Positions 1 to 7,746 of a stretch of DNA of 64,000 nucleotides are shown one piece after another. The first letter of the stretch is position 1. Every line of letters begins with the position of its first letter. The DNA is from Halosimplex litoreum (GTDB taxonomy: Archaea > Halobacteriota > Halobacteria > Halobacteriales > Haloarculaceae), in the NCBI RefSeq assembly GCF_016065055.1, contig NZ_CP065856.1, positions 3,223,836 through 3,287,835 on the forward strand, in the 5' to 3' direction. A program made the translations under genes and the position numbers. The notes under the pieces were generated by a model. It was not told the origin of the DNA. It did not search any database and worked only from the letters and a program-made list of their open reading frames with translations.

Positions 1-178
1 CGACGTTTTCCGCCTCGTAAGCGGCGTAGGTGCTCGCTCCGGACTGGGTGCTCCGGGTCGAGAAGTGCTCCGCTTCGCAGTGCGCGTCGGCGTATATTTC
101 ACACCGTGCGGTCTCGTCCGACGTGTGGGCGTACAGCACGTCCGACACCCTCTCCATGTAGTCGGTGAGTCCAGTCAT
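1..178 (-). CDS. Partial unknown small protein (3' end outside window)
   Basis: A minus-strand reading frame begins with ATG at 178 and stays open to the window edge (59 codons). It starts MTGLTDYMERVSDVL and contains several Cys and His residues (RCEIYADAHCEAEH) but no motif I can name. A TATA-like AT-rich stretch (about 204-215) lies some 27 nt upstream of the ATG, as expected for a leaderless haloarchaeal gene. The function cannot be judged from this fragment. Confidence 0.55.
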   Translation of the reverse strand, partial: MTGLTDYMERVSDVLYAHTSDETARCEIYADAHCEAEHFSTRSTQSGASTYAAYEAENV

Positions 179-373
179 TACGCTCCACCAAACGGTTGAA
201 GAAGTATTCAAATATGCTCTTCGGAGGCCGGCCCGTACCTGGAAGTACGTCGGGAGACTCGTCTCCGCCCACGCGGGGTCGTCTACGAGACTGTGGACGG
301 TGTTCGGGCGGTCGGAGTCGACGTTCACCGTCGGGTCGGGGCGCTTTTACCCCTCGGGGACCGAGTTCCGGTA

Positions 374-1279
374 ATGAGCGACGCCGCCGACGAACGGGTC
401 GACGAGGCCGGAGAGGCCGAGGAGGCGTCGGAGGCCGACGGCGACGACGCCGAATCCATCGAGGCGCTGCGCGAGCAGGTCGAGGCCGAGTACGACTTCG
501 ACGACTTCGGCCCGGCGGAGATGGCCTCGATGTCTTCCGAGGAGTGGGAGGCCGTCTTCGACCCCGGATCGTGGATCACCGGCCAGGAGCTGCTCGACCG
601 CGTCGAGGCCGACCTCAAACGGCGGGTCGCGGAGCGCGAGGTGTTCGCCCGGATCGAACGCCGGGACGACCGTCTGGTGGCCTACTCCGACGAGGGGTAC
701 GCGACCGTCCGCGCCGACGGCTCCGTCGAGGGCCACGGGACCGTGCTCCGGGACGTGAAGCCGACGGTCGCGCTCGCGTCGATGGAGTCGTACGACGTAC
801 CCGAAGCGCCGCCCGAGGACCTGCTCCCCGAGCCCCAGGACGTGCCCGAGGGCAGCGGCGAACTCGGCAACACGATGTTGCAGGTCGTCGCGGGGATCCA
901 GGTGCTCGCGGGCCTCCTGCTGATCGGTGGCTGGCTCGTGATCACCCTGGGGCTGGTCTCCCCGCCCGGCGGCGGAACGGTGCGGTCGCTGAACGTCGTC
1001 GCCATGCTACTCGGTGGGTTCGTCTTCCTCGCGATCGGGCTGTTGCTGTTCGGCGTCGTCGCCAACGCCCGACTGTCGGACAAGTTCCGCGCCGAGGAGT
1101 ACCGCAACCGCCTCCGCGCGGTCGAGCTCGAACCCGGGGAGCGACCGGACTTTCTCCCCGACGAGGAGTCCGCGGCGGACGCGACGGGCATTCCCGGCGA
1201 GGACTCGGAGGGGTTACCGCCGGAGGACCCCGACGAACGCTCACCAGAAATCGACGACGACGAGTGCGACGACGCCTGA
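374..1279 (+). CDS. Conserved haloarchaeal membrane protein beside the bc operon (DUF7319-like)
   Basis: 301 residues. The acidic N-terminal half (residues 1-165) is soluble and contains Asp/Glu runs; two hydrophobic helices lie at about 170-193 and 206-231, followed by a charged, very acidic tail. I chose ATG 374 over the in-frame ATG at 293 because a TATA-like CTTTTA at 344-349 sits about 27 nt before it and the upstream extension lacks acidic haloarchaeal composition. Proteins of this kind are found upstream of haloarchaeal halocyanin/bc genes; the DUF7319 assignment is from memory. Its biochemical role is unknown; an accessory role to the respiratory complex is inference from position. 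Confidence 0.75.
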   Translation: MSDAADERVDEAGEAEEASEADGDDAESIEALREQVEAEYDFDDFGPAEMASMSSEEWEAVFDPGSWITGQELLDRVEADLKRRVAEREVFARIERRDDRLVAYSDEGYATVRADGSVEGHGTVLRDVKPTVALASMESYDVPEAPPEDLLPEPQDVPEGSGELGNTMLQVVAGIQVLAGLLLIGGWLVITLGLVSPPGGGTVRSLNVVAMLLGGFVFLAIGLLLFGVVANARLSDKFRAEEYRNRLRAVELEPGERPDFLPDEESAADATGIPGEDSEGLPPEDPDERSPEIDDDECDDA

Positions 1280-1440
1280 GGGGGGCGGCGCTCGACCGCA
1301 CCGAAGGTCTCGGCGGCTGCGTGCCGACGGAACCGGCTCCTCGGGACGGGCCGGGTCGAGCCGACCGCGGGCCGAATTGCCGCGGTCGTGGCGCGGGCGA
1401 CAGGGTGCTAATCGTGCGCTTGCGTGCGTATTCGGTGGGT

Positions 1441-1450
1441 TTATACAAAT
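1441..1450 (+). promoter_or_regulatory. TATA box of the halocyanin-bc operon
   Basis: TTATACAAAT is centred about 27 nt upstream of the halocyanin ATG at 1472, which implies a leaderless or nearly leaderless transcript. The next six genes follow with overlaps or gaps of a few bases and no other obvious promoter, so this is the probable operon promoter. Confidence 0.6.
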
Positions 1451-1471
1451 TCGGTCCCGACCATCGTTTGT

Positions 1472-2137
1472 ATGAACAGACGGGACTTTCTGCGGACCGC
1501 CGGTGGCGCCGCGGGCGGTGCGTCCGCCGTCGCCGCGGGGGCCGGAACGGCCGCTGCCGCACAGGAAGGCGGGGGCGGTGGCGGAGGCGTCCAGCCCGTG
1601 TGGCCGTCGTACGTCAGCGACGCGAACGGCCCCGGCTACGAGGATCTGCGTGGCAACTCGGAGGTGACGATCGAGGTCGGCGTCGGTTCGGGCGGCTTCG
1701 GGTACGGTCCGACGACCACCTGGATCGACCCCGGCACGACGGTCATCTTCGAGTTCGTCGAACCGAGCCACAACGTCAAGCCCAACAGCCAGCCCGACGG
1801 GGGCGGCCTCGCCGGCACGGAAGGCGGCGAGTTCGCGACGATTCCCGCCGGCGAGACCTACGAGGTCACGCTGGAGACCAACGGGATGTACACGTACTAC
1901 TGCGGGCCCCACGAGGGACAGGGCATGAAAGGCGCAATCGCCGTCGGCGGCGACGTCGAGACCGAAGAGGTCGGCGGCGGGGGACAGACGCCGCTCAACC
2001 CCGAACACATGGGCGTGCCGTTCCACCCCCACTACGTCGGCGTCTCGACCATCGTCATGATGGTCGTGTCGCTTTTGTTCACCTTCTTCCTGCTGAAGTA
2101 CGGTGAATCGCCCAACGCCAAGGGAGGGAACAACTGA
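1472..2137 (+). CDS. Halocyanin-type cupredoxin, first gene of the bc operon (halocyanin A)
   Basis: 221 residues. A twin-arginine signal (MNRRDFLRTAGG) is followed by a Gly-rich linker, one cupredoxin domain and a C-terminal transmembrane helix (VSTIVMMVVSLLFTFFLLKY). Type I copper ligands are visible: His in SHNV, then Cys, His and Met in YYCGPHEGQGM. The protein should sit outside the membrane, held by the C-terminal helix, and carry electrons from the Rieske/cytochrome b module to a terminal oxidase. Its place as first gene, with no cytochrome c1 gene nearby, suggests it replaces c1 (inference). Its stop overlaps the next ATG (TGATG). Confidence 0.92.
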   Translation: MNRRDFLRTAGGAAGGASAVAAGAGTAAAAQEGGGGGGGVQPVWPSYVSDANGPGYEDLRGNSEVTIEVGVGSGGFGYGPTTTWIDPGTTVIFEFVEPSHNVKPNSQPDGGGLAGTEGGEFATIPAGETYEVTLETNGMYTYYCGPHEGQGMKGAIAVGGDVETEEVGGGGQTPLNPEHMGVPFHPHYVGVSTIVMMVVSLLFTFFLLKYGESPNAKGGNN

Positions 2138-2526
2138 TGTCCTCCTCCGGATCCACGTACGGTGACATCCACCGGTACGAACCGGCCCGCGAGAGCACGG
2201 CGGCGGCAGTCGCGCTCGTTCTGCTGACGATCGTCGAGGTCGTCTTCGTCGGGCTGTTCACGTTCGGGCTCGTGAACGGGTGGGGCTACAGCCCGCTCGG
2301 GAACATGTATCTGGGCGGTATCCTCGCCATCATCTTCGTCGACCTGGCGTTTATCCTGATGGTCTACCGCAAGGAGTTCCTGCCCGACGTGATGATCGTC
2401 AAGAAACGGCGCCGCAAGTGGGAGGACCTGTACATCCGCGAGGAGGACGTCGACGGGACGTCGTTCGCGGATGGCGACCCGCTGGAGAGCGTGAAACGAG
2501 CTGTCTACCCCTACTACAAACGATAA
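2137..2526 (+). CDS. Small two-helix membrane protein of the bc operon (DUF7318-like)
   Basis: 129 residues with two hydrophobic segments (about 24-47 and 56-75) and a basic, cytoplasmic-looking C-terminal half ending VYPYYKR. It overlaps the halocyanin stop codon by one base and ends two bases before the Rieske gene, so it is translated as part of the same unit. It has no heme or metal motif. It is probably a small structural subunit of the haloarchaeal bc complex; the DUF number is from memory. Confidence 0.75.
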   Translation: MSSSGSTYGDIHRYEPARESTAAAVALVLLTIVEVVFVGLFTFGLVNGWGYSPLGNMYLGGILAIIFVDLAFILMVYRKEFLPDVMIVKKRRRKWEDLYIREEDVDGTSFADGDPLESVKRAVYPYYKR

Positions 2527-2528
2527 CA

Positions 2529-3425
2529 ATGCCACTGGACGAAGACAAGTATCCGGGCGAGACGGGCAGACGCCGCTTCGTGAAGGGCGTCGTCGGGAGC
2601 GCCGCGCTGGCGAGCGTGGGCACCGGCGGCGCGGCCGCCGTGAACACGGTCACGTCGGCGGCGGGCGGCGGCGGTGGCCCGACACAGTACATGGCCATCG
2701 AGAACACGGACGGCCCCGCACCGCGCGGGATGCCGATCGTCCCGGTCGAAGTGAACGACTCGGGTGAGCTCAACGGAATCTTCCCCGAAGCCAGCACCGA
2801 GACGGTCCAAGGGGTCCAGCGGACCATCGCGGAGATGGACATGGGTGGGACGACCTACTCGTCGCAGTGGTTCCAGTACTGCGGGCTCGAGAGCTACCAA
2901 GGCGTCAGGCCCGACGCGGACGCGGACAACCTCCTCCGCGCGTCGGCCAGCCCGCCGCCGGCGTACGAGTGGCAGCAGGACGTCGAAGGTAACACCCCGC
3001 TGACCGTCGACATGTTCGACGACTACGAGGAGTGGGGCAACAGCATCGGAGAAGCCGGTCTCGGCAAGCCCGCGAGCGCGACCTGGCGCTCGCAGGGCGA
3101 GAACGCGAAGACGATTCCGGTCCAGGTGTTGCGGACACCGGAGGTTTCGAAGATGGTCAACGGGGAGCAGGGCGTCTTCGGAAACGACTACAGCACGATC
3201 CCCCAGAACGTACGGAACTTCCTGGACGCGGCGACCGACCAGGACTTCATGGCCTGGATCAACAAGTGTACGCACTTCTGCTGCGTGCCTGGCTACAAGC
3301 AACTGGCGGGGAGCGCGAACTTCGGCGGGGCGAACGCGGTGTACTGCCAGTGTCACCAGTCGGTGTACGACCCGTTCAGCCCGACGCAAGTCCAGTTCGT
3401 CGCGCGCCCGCGGCCGGATAACTAA
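2529..3425 (+). CDS. Rieske iron-sulfur protein of the cytochrome bc complex
   Basis: 298 residues. The N-terminus has a Tat-type signal anchor (GRRRFVKG followed by a hydrophobic stretch). The [2Fe-2S] binding boxes are near the C-terminus: CTHFCC at 247-252 and CQCH at 273-276, which give the Cys/His ligand pairs and the two disulfide cysteines of bc1/b6f Rieske proteins. It oxidises quinol at the outer site and passes electrons on, here probably to halocyanin. I set the start at ATG 2529, because the longer frame upstream overlaps the preceding gene. It is followed after two bases by cytochrome b. Gene naming in haloarchaea is inconsistent, so no symbol is given. Confidence 0.95.
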   Translation: MPLDEDKYPGETGRRRFVKGVVGSAALASVGTGGAAAVNTVTSAAGGGGGPTQYMAIENTDGPAPRGMPIVPVEVNDSGELNGIFPEASTETVQGVQRTIAEMDMGGTTYSSQWFQYCGLESYQGVRPDADADNLLRASASPPPAYEWQQDVEGNTPLTVDMFDDYEEWGNSIGEAGLGKPASATWRSQGENAKTIPVQVLRTPEVSKMVNGEQGVFGNDYSTIPQNVRNFLDAATDQDFMAWINKCTHFCCVPGYKQLAGSANFGGANAVYCQCHQSVYDPFSPTQVQFVARPRPDN

Positions 3426-3427
3426 CA

Positions 3428-4231
3428 ATGAGTCTCGAACGCAAAGACGAACACGACCACGACGGCTGGATGGAGAGCCGTGACCTCACGGCTATCGAAG
3501 AGATCTACCTCACGGTGTTGCTGTGGCTCGACCGACGGCTGCGTATCGTCGACTATCTGGAGATCCTCGAGAACATGTACTACAAGGTTAACTTCCAGAT
3601 GCCCAAGAGCCACACCGAACAGTACAACCTGGACAACAAGTTCTGGTACTGGTACCCCCTCTACGCGTTAGGGTCGTTCTCGACGATCGCGTACGTCGTC
3701 GCGGCGATATCGGGTGCGCTGCTGGGGTTCTACTACGCGCCGGGTGCCGGGGCCTCCAACGGGACGCCCGCGCTCGCGTACAACTCCATCACCTTCATCA
3801 TGACCGAGCTGAACTTCGGTTTCTTCCTCCGGTCGCTACACCGGTGGTCGGCGCAGGTGATGGTCGCGGCCGTGTTCCTACACATGCTGCGGGTGTACTT
3901 CACGGGCGCGTACAAGGAGCCGCGCGAACTCAACTGGATCATCGGCATCGTGCTCATCTCGCTGACGATGGTCTTCGGGTACACGGGCTACCTGCTCCCG
4001 TGGGACCAGCTGGCCTTCTGGGCCGGCCAGATCGGCGTCGAGATGAGCCTCTCTATCCCGCTGATCGGCGAGTGGGTGGCCCAGCTGCTGTTCGGCGGGT
4101 TCACCCTGAGTCAGTCGACGGTCCAGCGGATGTACATCCTGCACGTGTTCGTGCTCCCGTTCGTCACGACCGGGATCATCGCCGTGCACATCGGCATCGT
4201 CTGGATGCAGGGCATCGCGGAACCCCACTGA
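3428..4231 (+). CDS. petB: Cytochrome b, N-terminal half (heme-binding subunit)
   Basis: 267 residues with four main transmembrane helices. The b-heme ligands are His138 and His152 (13 residues between) and His239 and His254 (14 residues between). The H-x14-H spacing in helix D is typical of b6-type rather than mitochondrial b proteins, and the split into two genes is also b6f-like. The protein has no cysteine at all, so it cannot bind the covalent extra heme (heme cn) of b6f complexes. The N-terminus has about 75 residues before helix A. The C-terminal half is encoded 4 bases downstream. Confidence 0.95.
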   Translation: MSLERKDEHDHDGWMESRDLTAIEEIYLTVLLWLDRRLRIVDYLEILENMYYKVNFQMPKSHTEQYNLDNKFWYWYPLYALGSFSTIAYVVAAISGALLGFYYAPGAGASNGTPALAYNSITFIMTELNFGFFLRSLHRWSAQVMVAAVFLHMLRVYFTGAYKEPRELNWIIGIVLISLTMVFGYTGYLLPWDQLAFWAGQIGVEMSLSIPLIGEWVAQLLFGGFTLSQSTVQRMYILHVFVLPFVTTGIIAVHIGIVWMQGIAEPH

Positions 4232-4235
4232 TACA

Positions 4236-4997
4236 ATGAGCGACAACGACAACAGCGAGGAAGTTCGCACCGACGGCACGGGTATCGTCCCGCCGGACGA
4301 CGAGACCCCGACCTGGAGCGAGCGCAAGACGCGCAAACAGGGGCTCGCCCGGCTGACCTACGAGTACTTCGAGCGGTCCCGTCGAGAGGACCAGGACCTG
4401 CGACAGCAGTCGAGCTACGTCGAGCGCGACGTGCTCGCGTTCCCGACGTGGCCCCACGAGATGATCCGCAACCTCGCGCTGACGAGTTTCTTCGTCGGCA
4501 TGATCATCTTCCTCTCTGCGGCGCTGCCGCCCCACATCGGCCCGCCGGCCGACTCCTCGTCGACGCCGGCGATCATCCTGCCCGACTGGTATCTCTACTG
4601 GTCGTTCGGCCTGCTGAAACTCGGCCCGCTCAACCCCGATATCAGTCTGCTCGGCGGCCAGAAGCTCATGGCCGACCGTACCTACGGCGTCCTCGCCAAC
4701 CTGGTCGTCGTCGGCTTCGTCGCCATCGTGCCCTTCCTCAACAAGGGGAGCGCCCGCCGGCCCGTCGAGCAGCCGTTCTGGTCGGCCGTCGGCGTCAGCG
4801 GCGTCGTCTTCGCGTTCACGGTCGCGGCGCTGTCGGTCAAGAACCTCATCCCGATGGACTCCCATCTCATCTTCGACCTGACGTTCCTCCTGCCGGTCCT
4901 GGCGGCGTTCCTCAGTTACGCCGTCCTCCGGACGATGCGGGAGGGGTACATGTTCAACCTCAACCGCCGGTACTACCGCCTGCGGCCACCGAAGTAG
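4236..4997 (+). CDS. petD: Cytochrome b, C-terminal half (subunit IV-like)
   Basis: 253 residues: a charged N-terminal extension of about 75 residues, then hydrophobic helices matching the C-terminal part of cytochrome b. The quinol-oxidation loop carries PDWY at residues 116-119 instead of the common PEWY. It forms the Qo site with the preceding cytochrome b gene. Its stop codon TAG immediately abuts the ATG of the next gene, so the operon continues. Confidence 0.93.
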   Translation: MSDNDNSEEVRTDGTGIVPPDDETPTWSERKTRKQGLARLTYEYFERSRREDQDLRQQSSYVERDVLAFPTWPHEMIRNLALTSFFVGMIIFLSAALPPHIGPPADSSSTPAIILPDWYLYWSFGLLKLGPLNPDISLLGGQKLMADRTYGVLANLVVVGFVAIVPFLNKGSARRPVEQPFWSAVGVSGVVFAFTVAALSVKNLIPMDSHLIFDLTFLLPVLAAFLSYAVLRTMREGYMFNLNRRYYRLRPPK

Positions 4998-5420
4998 ATG
5001 GCTCCCGACCCGTCCCGCTCCGGCGACCCGTCCGACGCGACCGCCGACGGGACGGACGACGTCGATTCTCCCGTCTCCGGCCCCACCAGTGGCGAGTCGA
5101 CCGACGAGCGGTCTGCCGGCCGCGACGAATCGGCGGGCGCGCGCGCTCGCGAGGTGGTCGTCCCCGACGCCGTCTACAAGCGCGTGACGGTGTTCTCGAC
5201 GCTGTTCGCCGTCGCGGCGGTCGTCGGCGGGTTCCTGTTGCTCGACGTGGCGACCGACAGGGCGACGGCGGAGCTGTCGGAGGTCCAGCCGCTGGTCGCG
5301 CTGGCTGGGTTGGGCCTGATCGCTATCGGTGCGGTCACCTACGCGTTTTCGACGCGGTTCCGCGCCGACGGAATGGGAAACGCTAAAGACGAAACCGACG
5401 AATTATCCGACAATGGCTGA
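4998..5420 (+). CDS. Small membrane protein of the bc operon (DUF7315-like)
   Basis: 140 residues. The first 55 residues are disordered-looking and rich in Ser, Asp and Thr; two hydrophobic helices follow (about 68-86 and 95-115) and the tail is acidic. It begins directly after the cytochrome b C-terminal gene and overlaps the next gene by 8 bases. No cofactor motif is seen. It is probably an accessory subunit of the complex; the DUF label is from memory. Confidence 0.72.
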   Translation: MAPDPSRSGDPSDATADGTDDVDSPVSGPTSGESTDERSAGRDESAGARAREVVVPDAVYKRVTVFSTLFAVAAVVGGFLLLDVATDRATAELSEVQPLVALAGLGLIAIGAVTYAFSTRFRADGMGNAKDETDELSDNG

Positions 5421-5685
5421 CGAATTCGCGAAAGGGATGGCGGTCCTCTCGGCTGCGGGGCTGGCGTGGCTGACCCTCGCCGGTTGGTACCGCACGCCCA
5501 GCTTCGAGGGGAGCGGTGTCCAGCTGGTCGCCCCGGTCGAGGGCGTCAACACCGTCTACGGCGAGCTCGGCGTCGCGATCATGGACGTGATGGCGTGGTT
5601 CGCGGTCTTCGGCGCGCTGACGTTCTGGGTGATCATCCCCGCCGTCGAAGAGCTCCGAAGCGCGTACGCCGAGCGCTCGAACTGA
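5413..5685 (+). CDS. Small membrane protein ending the bc operon (DUF7314-like)
   Basis: 90 residues beginning MADEFAKGMAVLS, with two hydrophobic segments (about 9-25 and 53-75). ATG 5413 is preferred to the longer in-frame start at 5329, which lies deep inside the preceding gene. The 8-base overlap suggests coupled translation. It is the last gene of the bc operon; a 587-base gene-free stretch follows. Function unknown. Confidence 0.72.
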   Translation: MADEFAKGMAVLSAAGLAWLTLAGWYRTPSFEGSGVQLVAPVEGVNTVYGELGVAIMDVMAWFAVFGALTFWVIIPAVEELRSAYAERSN

Positions 5686-5984
5686 CCGCGAGTCTCCTCC
5701 TCGGTTCGTCCACCACCGCGTAGCGACCGCGTCGTTCGCGTCTCCTCGAACTACCGGCTTCTTTCCTCTGTTCGGCTCTCACTTCGACACGTCCACTCTG
5801 GCGTGCGAGTTGAGGGTTGGTTTCTGGTCGGTGTGGAAGGAAGTCCGCCGATAGCGACCGCACTCATCGGGGACAGCAAGCGATGAAAGCCCTCGACGCG
5901 CTCGCGGTCGCTGAGGCGGGATATTCTCCGTCGCTTCGCTCCCTCGAATAGTGCCCGCTCAGGCGACCACGCAAGCGCGAGCAG

Positions 5985-6007
5985 GGCGGTCGGCTCCGCC
6001 GACCGCC
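5985..6007. repeat. Inverted repeat, 10-bp arms
   Basis: GGCGGTCGGC and its complement are separated by TCC, giving a very stable GC stem-loop in DNA or RNA. It lies 7 bases before a second hairpin (6014-6034). Confidence 0.7.
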
Positions 6008-6013
6008 GCAAGC

Positions 6014-6034
6014 CGTGGCGGCTTCGCCGCCACG
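6014..6034. repeat. Inverted repeat, 9-bp arms
   Basis: CGTGGCGGC and its complement flank a TTC loop. Together with the hairpin at 5985-6007 it forms a paired stem-loop unit. Confidence 0.7.
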
Positions 6035-6272
6035 CGCGCCTCGCCCTTTCAGTCCTCCAAGGAACCGCACAGCACCGCACAGCGCCACACACCTCCCCAG
6101 TCGACTCACTCGGTCGCTCCGCTCGCTCGTTCGTCCCTCGCACGGCTTGGACTCGCGACCCTCGCAGTGCTCGGGCACGCTCGCCAGCGCGCGCCACCGC
6201 AATCGCTCAATCTATCGCCTGTACTGACCGATTTCGGAAGACGATTTCGAGGGAAAGTAGGAAAGAGCGGCC

Positions 6273-6722
6273 TTACAGGAACTGGCCGAGCGGGCCGTAG
6301 AAGAACGTGACGTAGGCCACGTACATCAGTGCGACGAGGGAGACGCCGATAGCGGCCTTGGGGGGTTCGACGTCGATCTCCCGGCGGACCTCGACCTTGC
6401 GTGACTCGAACTCGAAGAGATCCGTCATGAGCACGAAGATGGCGATGACGGCGGTGACCATGCCGGCGTGCTGGTGGACGGTGAGGAAGTAGAACGACCC
6501 GAGCACGAGCGCGACGTTGGTGAAGACGTGGAAGGGGTGTCGCGAGAGTTCGTCGGCGTCGCCGCTCTCGGCCTGCGAGAGGTGGCGTCGATGGGCCAGC
6601 GCGCGCGCCGCGATGTTCAGGACCACGAGACCGAGGAGCACCGCCTCGATGACGAGCACTTCCTCGGTGATGTGGCTGTCGAGGACCGCGTCGACCGGTC
6701 CGAACAGCTCGTATGCAACCAT
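6273..6722 (-). CDS. Conserved haloarchaeal membrane protein (DUF7313-like)
   Basis: 149 residues, four predicted transmembrane segments (about 21-38, 64-82, 88-103, 123-145), with a short charged loop between the first two. It contains His residues at membrane edges (SRHPFHVFTN, TVHQHAG) but no clear heme motif. It lies in the respiratory locus, opposite in direction to the bc operon, and similar proteins occur near these genes in other haloarchaea (from memory). Role unknown; an oxidase or bc accessory protein is possible. Confidence 0.7.
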   Translation of the reverse strand: MVAYELFGPVDAVLDSHITEEVLVIEAVLLGLVVLNIAARALAHRRHLSQAESGDADELSRHPFHVFTNVALVLGSFYFLTVHQHAGMVTAVIAIFVLMTDLFEFESRKVEVRREIDVEPPKAAIGVSLVALMYVAYVTFFYGPLGQFL

Positions 6723-6849
6723 ACCCGATGGATCGGTCCGTCGCCCATTAGAGCTTTTCCAATCCAGTGCGGTCTCGCCCGCGTTTCCGCGGTCGAACCG
6801 GACGGCCCGAGTGGTGCCGTCACCTGTCCGACCCGAACTTCGGCGTCGG

Positions 6850-7593
6850 TCAGGCCGGGGGGAACGGTGACCGACTGGCCGCGACCACGGCCAGGGGTAC
6901 CGAGCCGGCAGGAGTCACGTACACGGGGTCGTGGGGCTCGACCGGGCCGACGACTCTGTCGTCGGCCAGCAGGTGGACGGTGGTCTCGTCGCGTTCGACG
7001 GAGACACCGAGGCCCTCCGGTGGGAGGACCCAGTGGTCGATGTCCGTCTCGAAGGGGGCGACCGGAACGACGGCGACGGCGTCGGTATCGGTGGTGAGGA
7101 TCGGCCCGCCGGCGGCGCTCGCGTAGCCCGAAGAGCCCGCGGGCGTGGCGACGACGACGCCGTCGGCACGAAACTGCGCGACTCGCTCGTCACCGCGCTC
7201 GACGGTGTACTCCGAGATCTGTGCGGGTTCGGCGCTGACCAGCATCAGGTCGAACAGGACCGTGGCGCGGGTCCGACCGGCGACGTTCACGCCGACGAGC
7301 GGGTGATCCACCTGTTCGTAGTCACCGGCTACGAAGTCCGCGACCCCGGTGGGGACTTCCTCGCGGGGCAGCGAGCGGACGCCGGGACCGGCGCAGACGG
7401 GGAGGACGGGGTCGTCGGTGCCGGTGCGCGCGACCGCGAGCAGCGCGGATTCGCCGACGGCGACGACGGCATCGCTTCCCTCGACCACGCGTTTCGCCGT
7501 CCCCGCCGTCGCCCGGGCGCCGGCGGACTCGACGGCGGCGACCACCGCGTCGGCCTCGGCGCCTACGACGCCGACCACCGGACTGTCGCTCAT
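6850..7593 (-). CDS. NAD kinase-like protein with degenerate GGDG motif
   Basis: 247 residues. The C-terminal part contains the NAD kinase signature region in altered form (TPAGSSGYASAAGGPIL compared with TPTGSTAY-SLSAGGPI), and a YTVERGD-type preceding strand. At the position of the catalytic and nucleotide-binding GGDG box it has VAVGESALLAV, so the two glycines and the catalytic Asp are missing. The start at 7593 is supported by a T-rich TATA-like element at about 7617-7624. It may bind NAD(P) without phosphorylating it, or act on another substrate; true NAD kinase is expected elsewhere in the genome. Confidence 0.75.
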   Translation of the reverse strand: MSDSPVVGVVGAEADAVVAAVESAGARATAGTAKRVVEGSDAVVAVGESALLAVARTGTDDPVLPVCAGPGVRSLPREEVPTGVADFVAGDYEQVDHPLVGVNVAGRTRATVLFDLMLVSAEPAQISEYTVERGDERVAQFRADGVVVATPAGSSGYASAAGGPILTTDTDAVAVVPVAPFETDIDHWVLPPEGLGVSVERDETTVHLLADDRVVGPVEPHDPVYVTPAGSVPLAVVAASRSPFPPA

Positions 7594-7746
7594 CACCGGA
7601 GCGTGGCGGTGACTCGGCAAAAAGGCACCGCACCGCGGGCGCGCGAGGGTCGACCACGTCTCGGTCCGGCGACATCGTCACGCGTCCGCGGACGTGGTTG
7701 GCGTTGCAAGCCACGGGTTCAGGCGAGTCGGAACCGTACCCGGGGT

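Larger units (their letters stand above)
5686..6272. other. Gene-free region with hairpins, probable haloarchaeal interspersed repeat
   Basis: No convincing gene on either strand; open frames here have unusual, mutually shadowing composition. Two strong inverted repeats stand side by side: 5985-6007 (10-bp arms, 3-base loop) and 6014-6034 (9-bp arms, 3-base loop). The flanks contain runs such as cgctcgctcgttcg. I recall similar tracts between genes in other haloarchaea, so it may be a copy of an interspersed non-coding element. It separates the convergent bc operon and the minus-strand gene at 6273. Confidence 0.5.

Noticed and set aside
196-2106. 636-codon Arg-rich frame across the first genes
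   Set aside because: Very basic composition with many Arg and Gly is typical of the wrong frame in GC-rich haloarchaeal DNA; it shadows the acidic, family-matching genes at 374 and 1472.
5751-6310. Several 70-150 codon frames in the gap after the bc operon
   Set aside because: Frames on both strands overlap each other with no consistent haloarchaeal codon bias, and the region has hairpins and simple runs.
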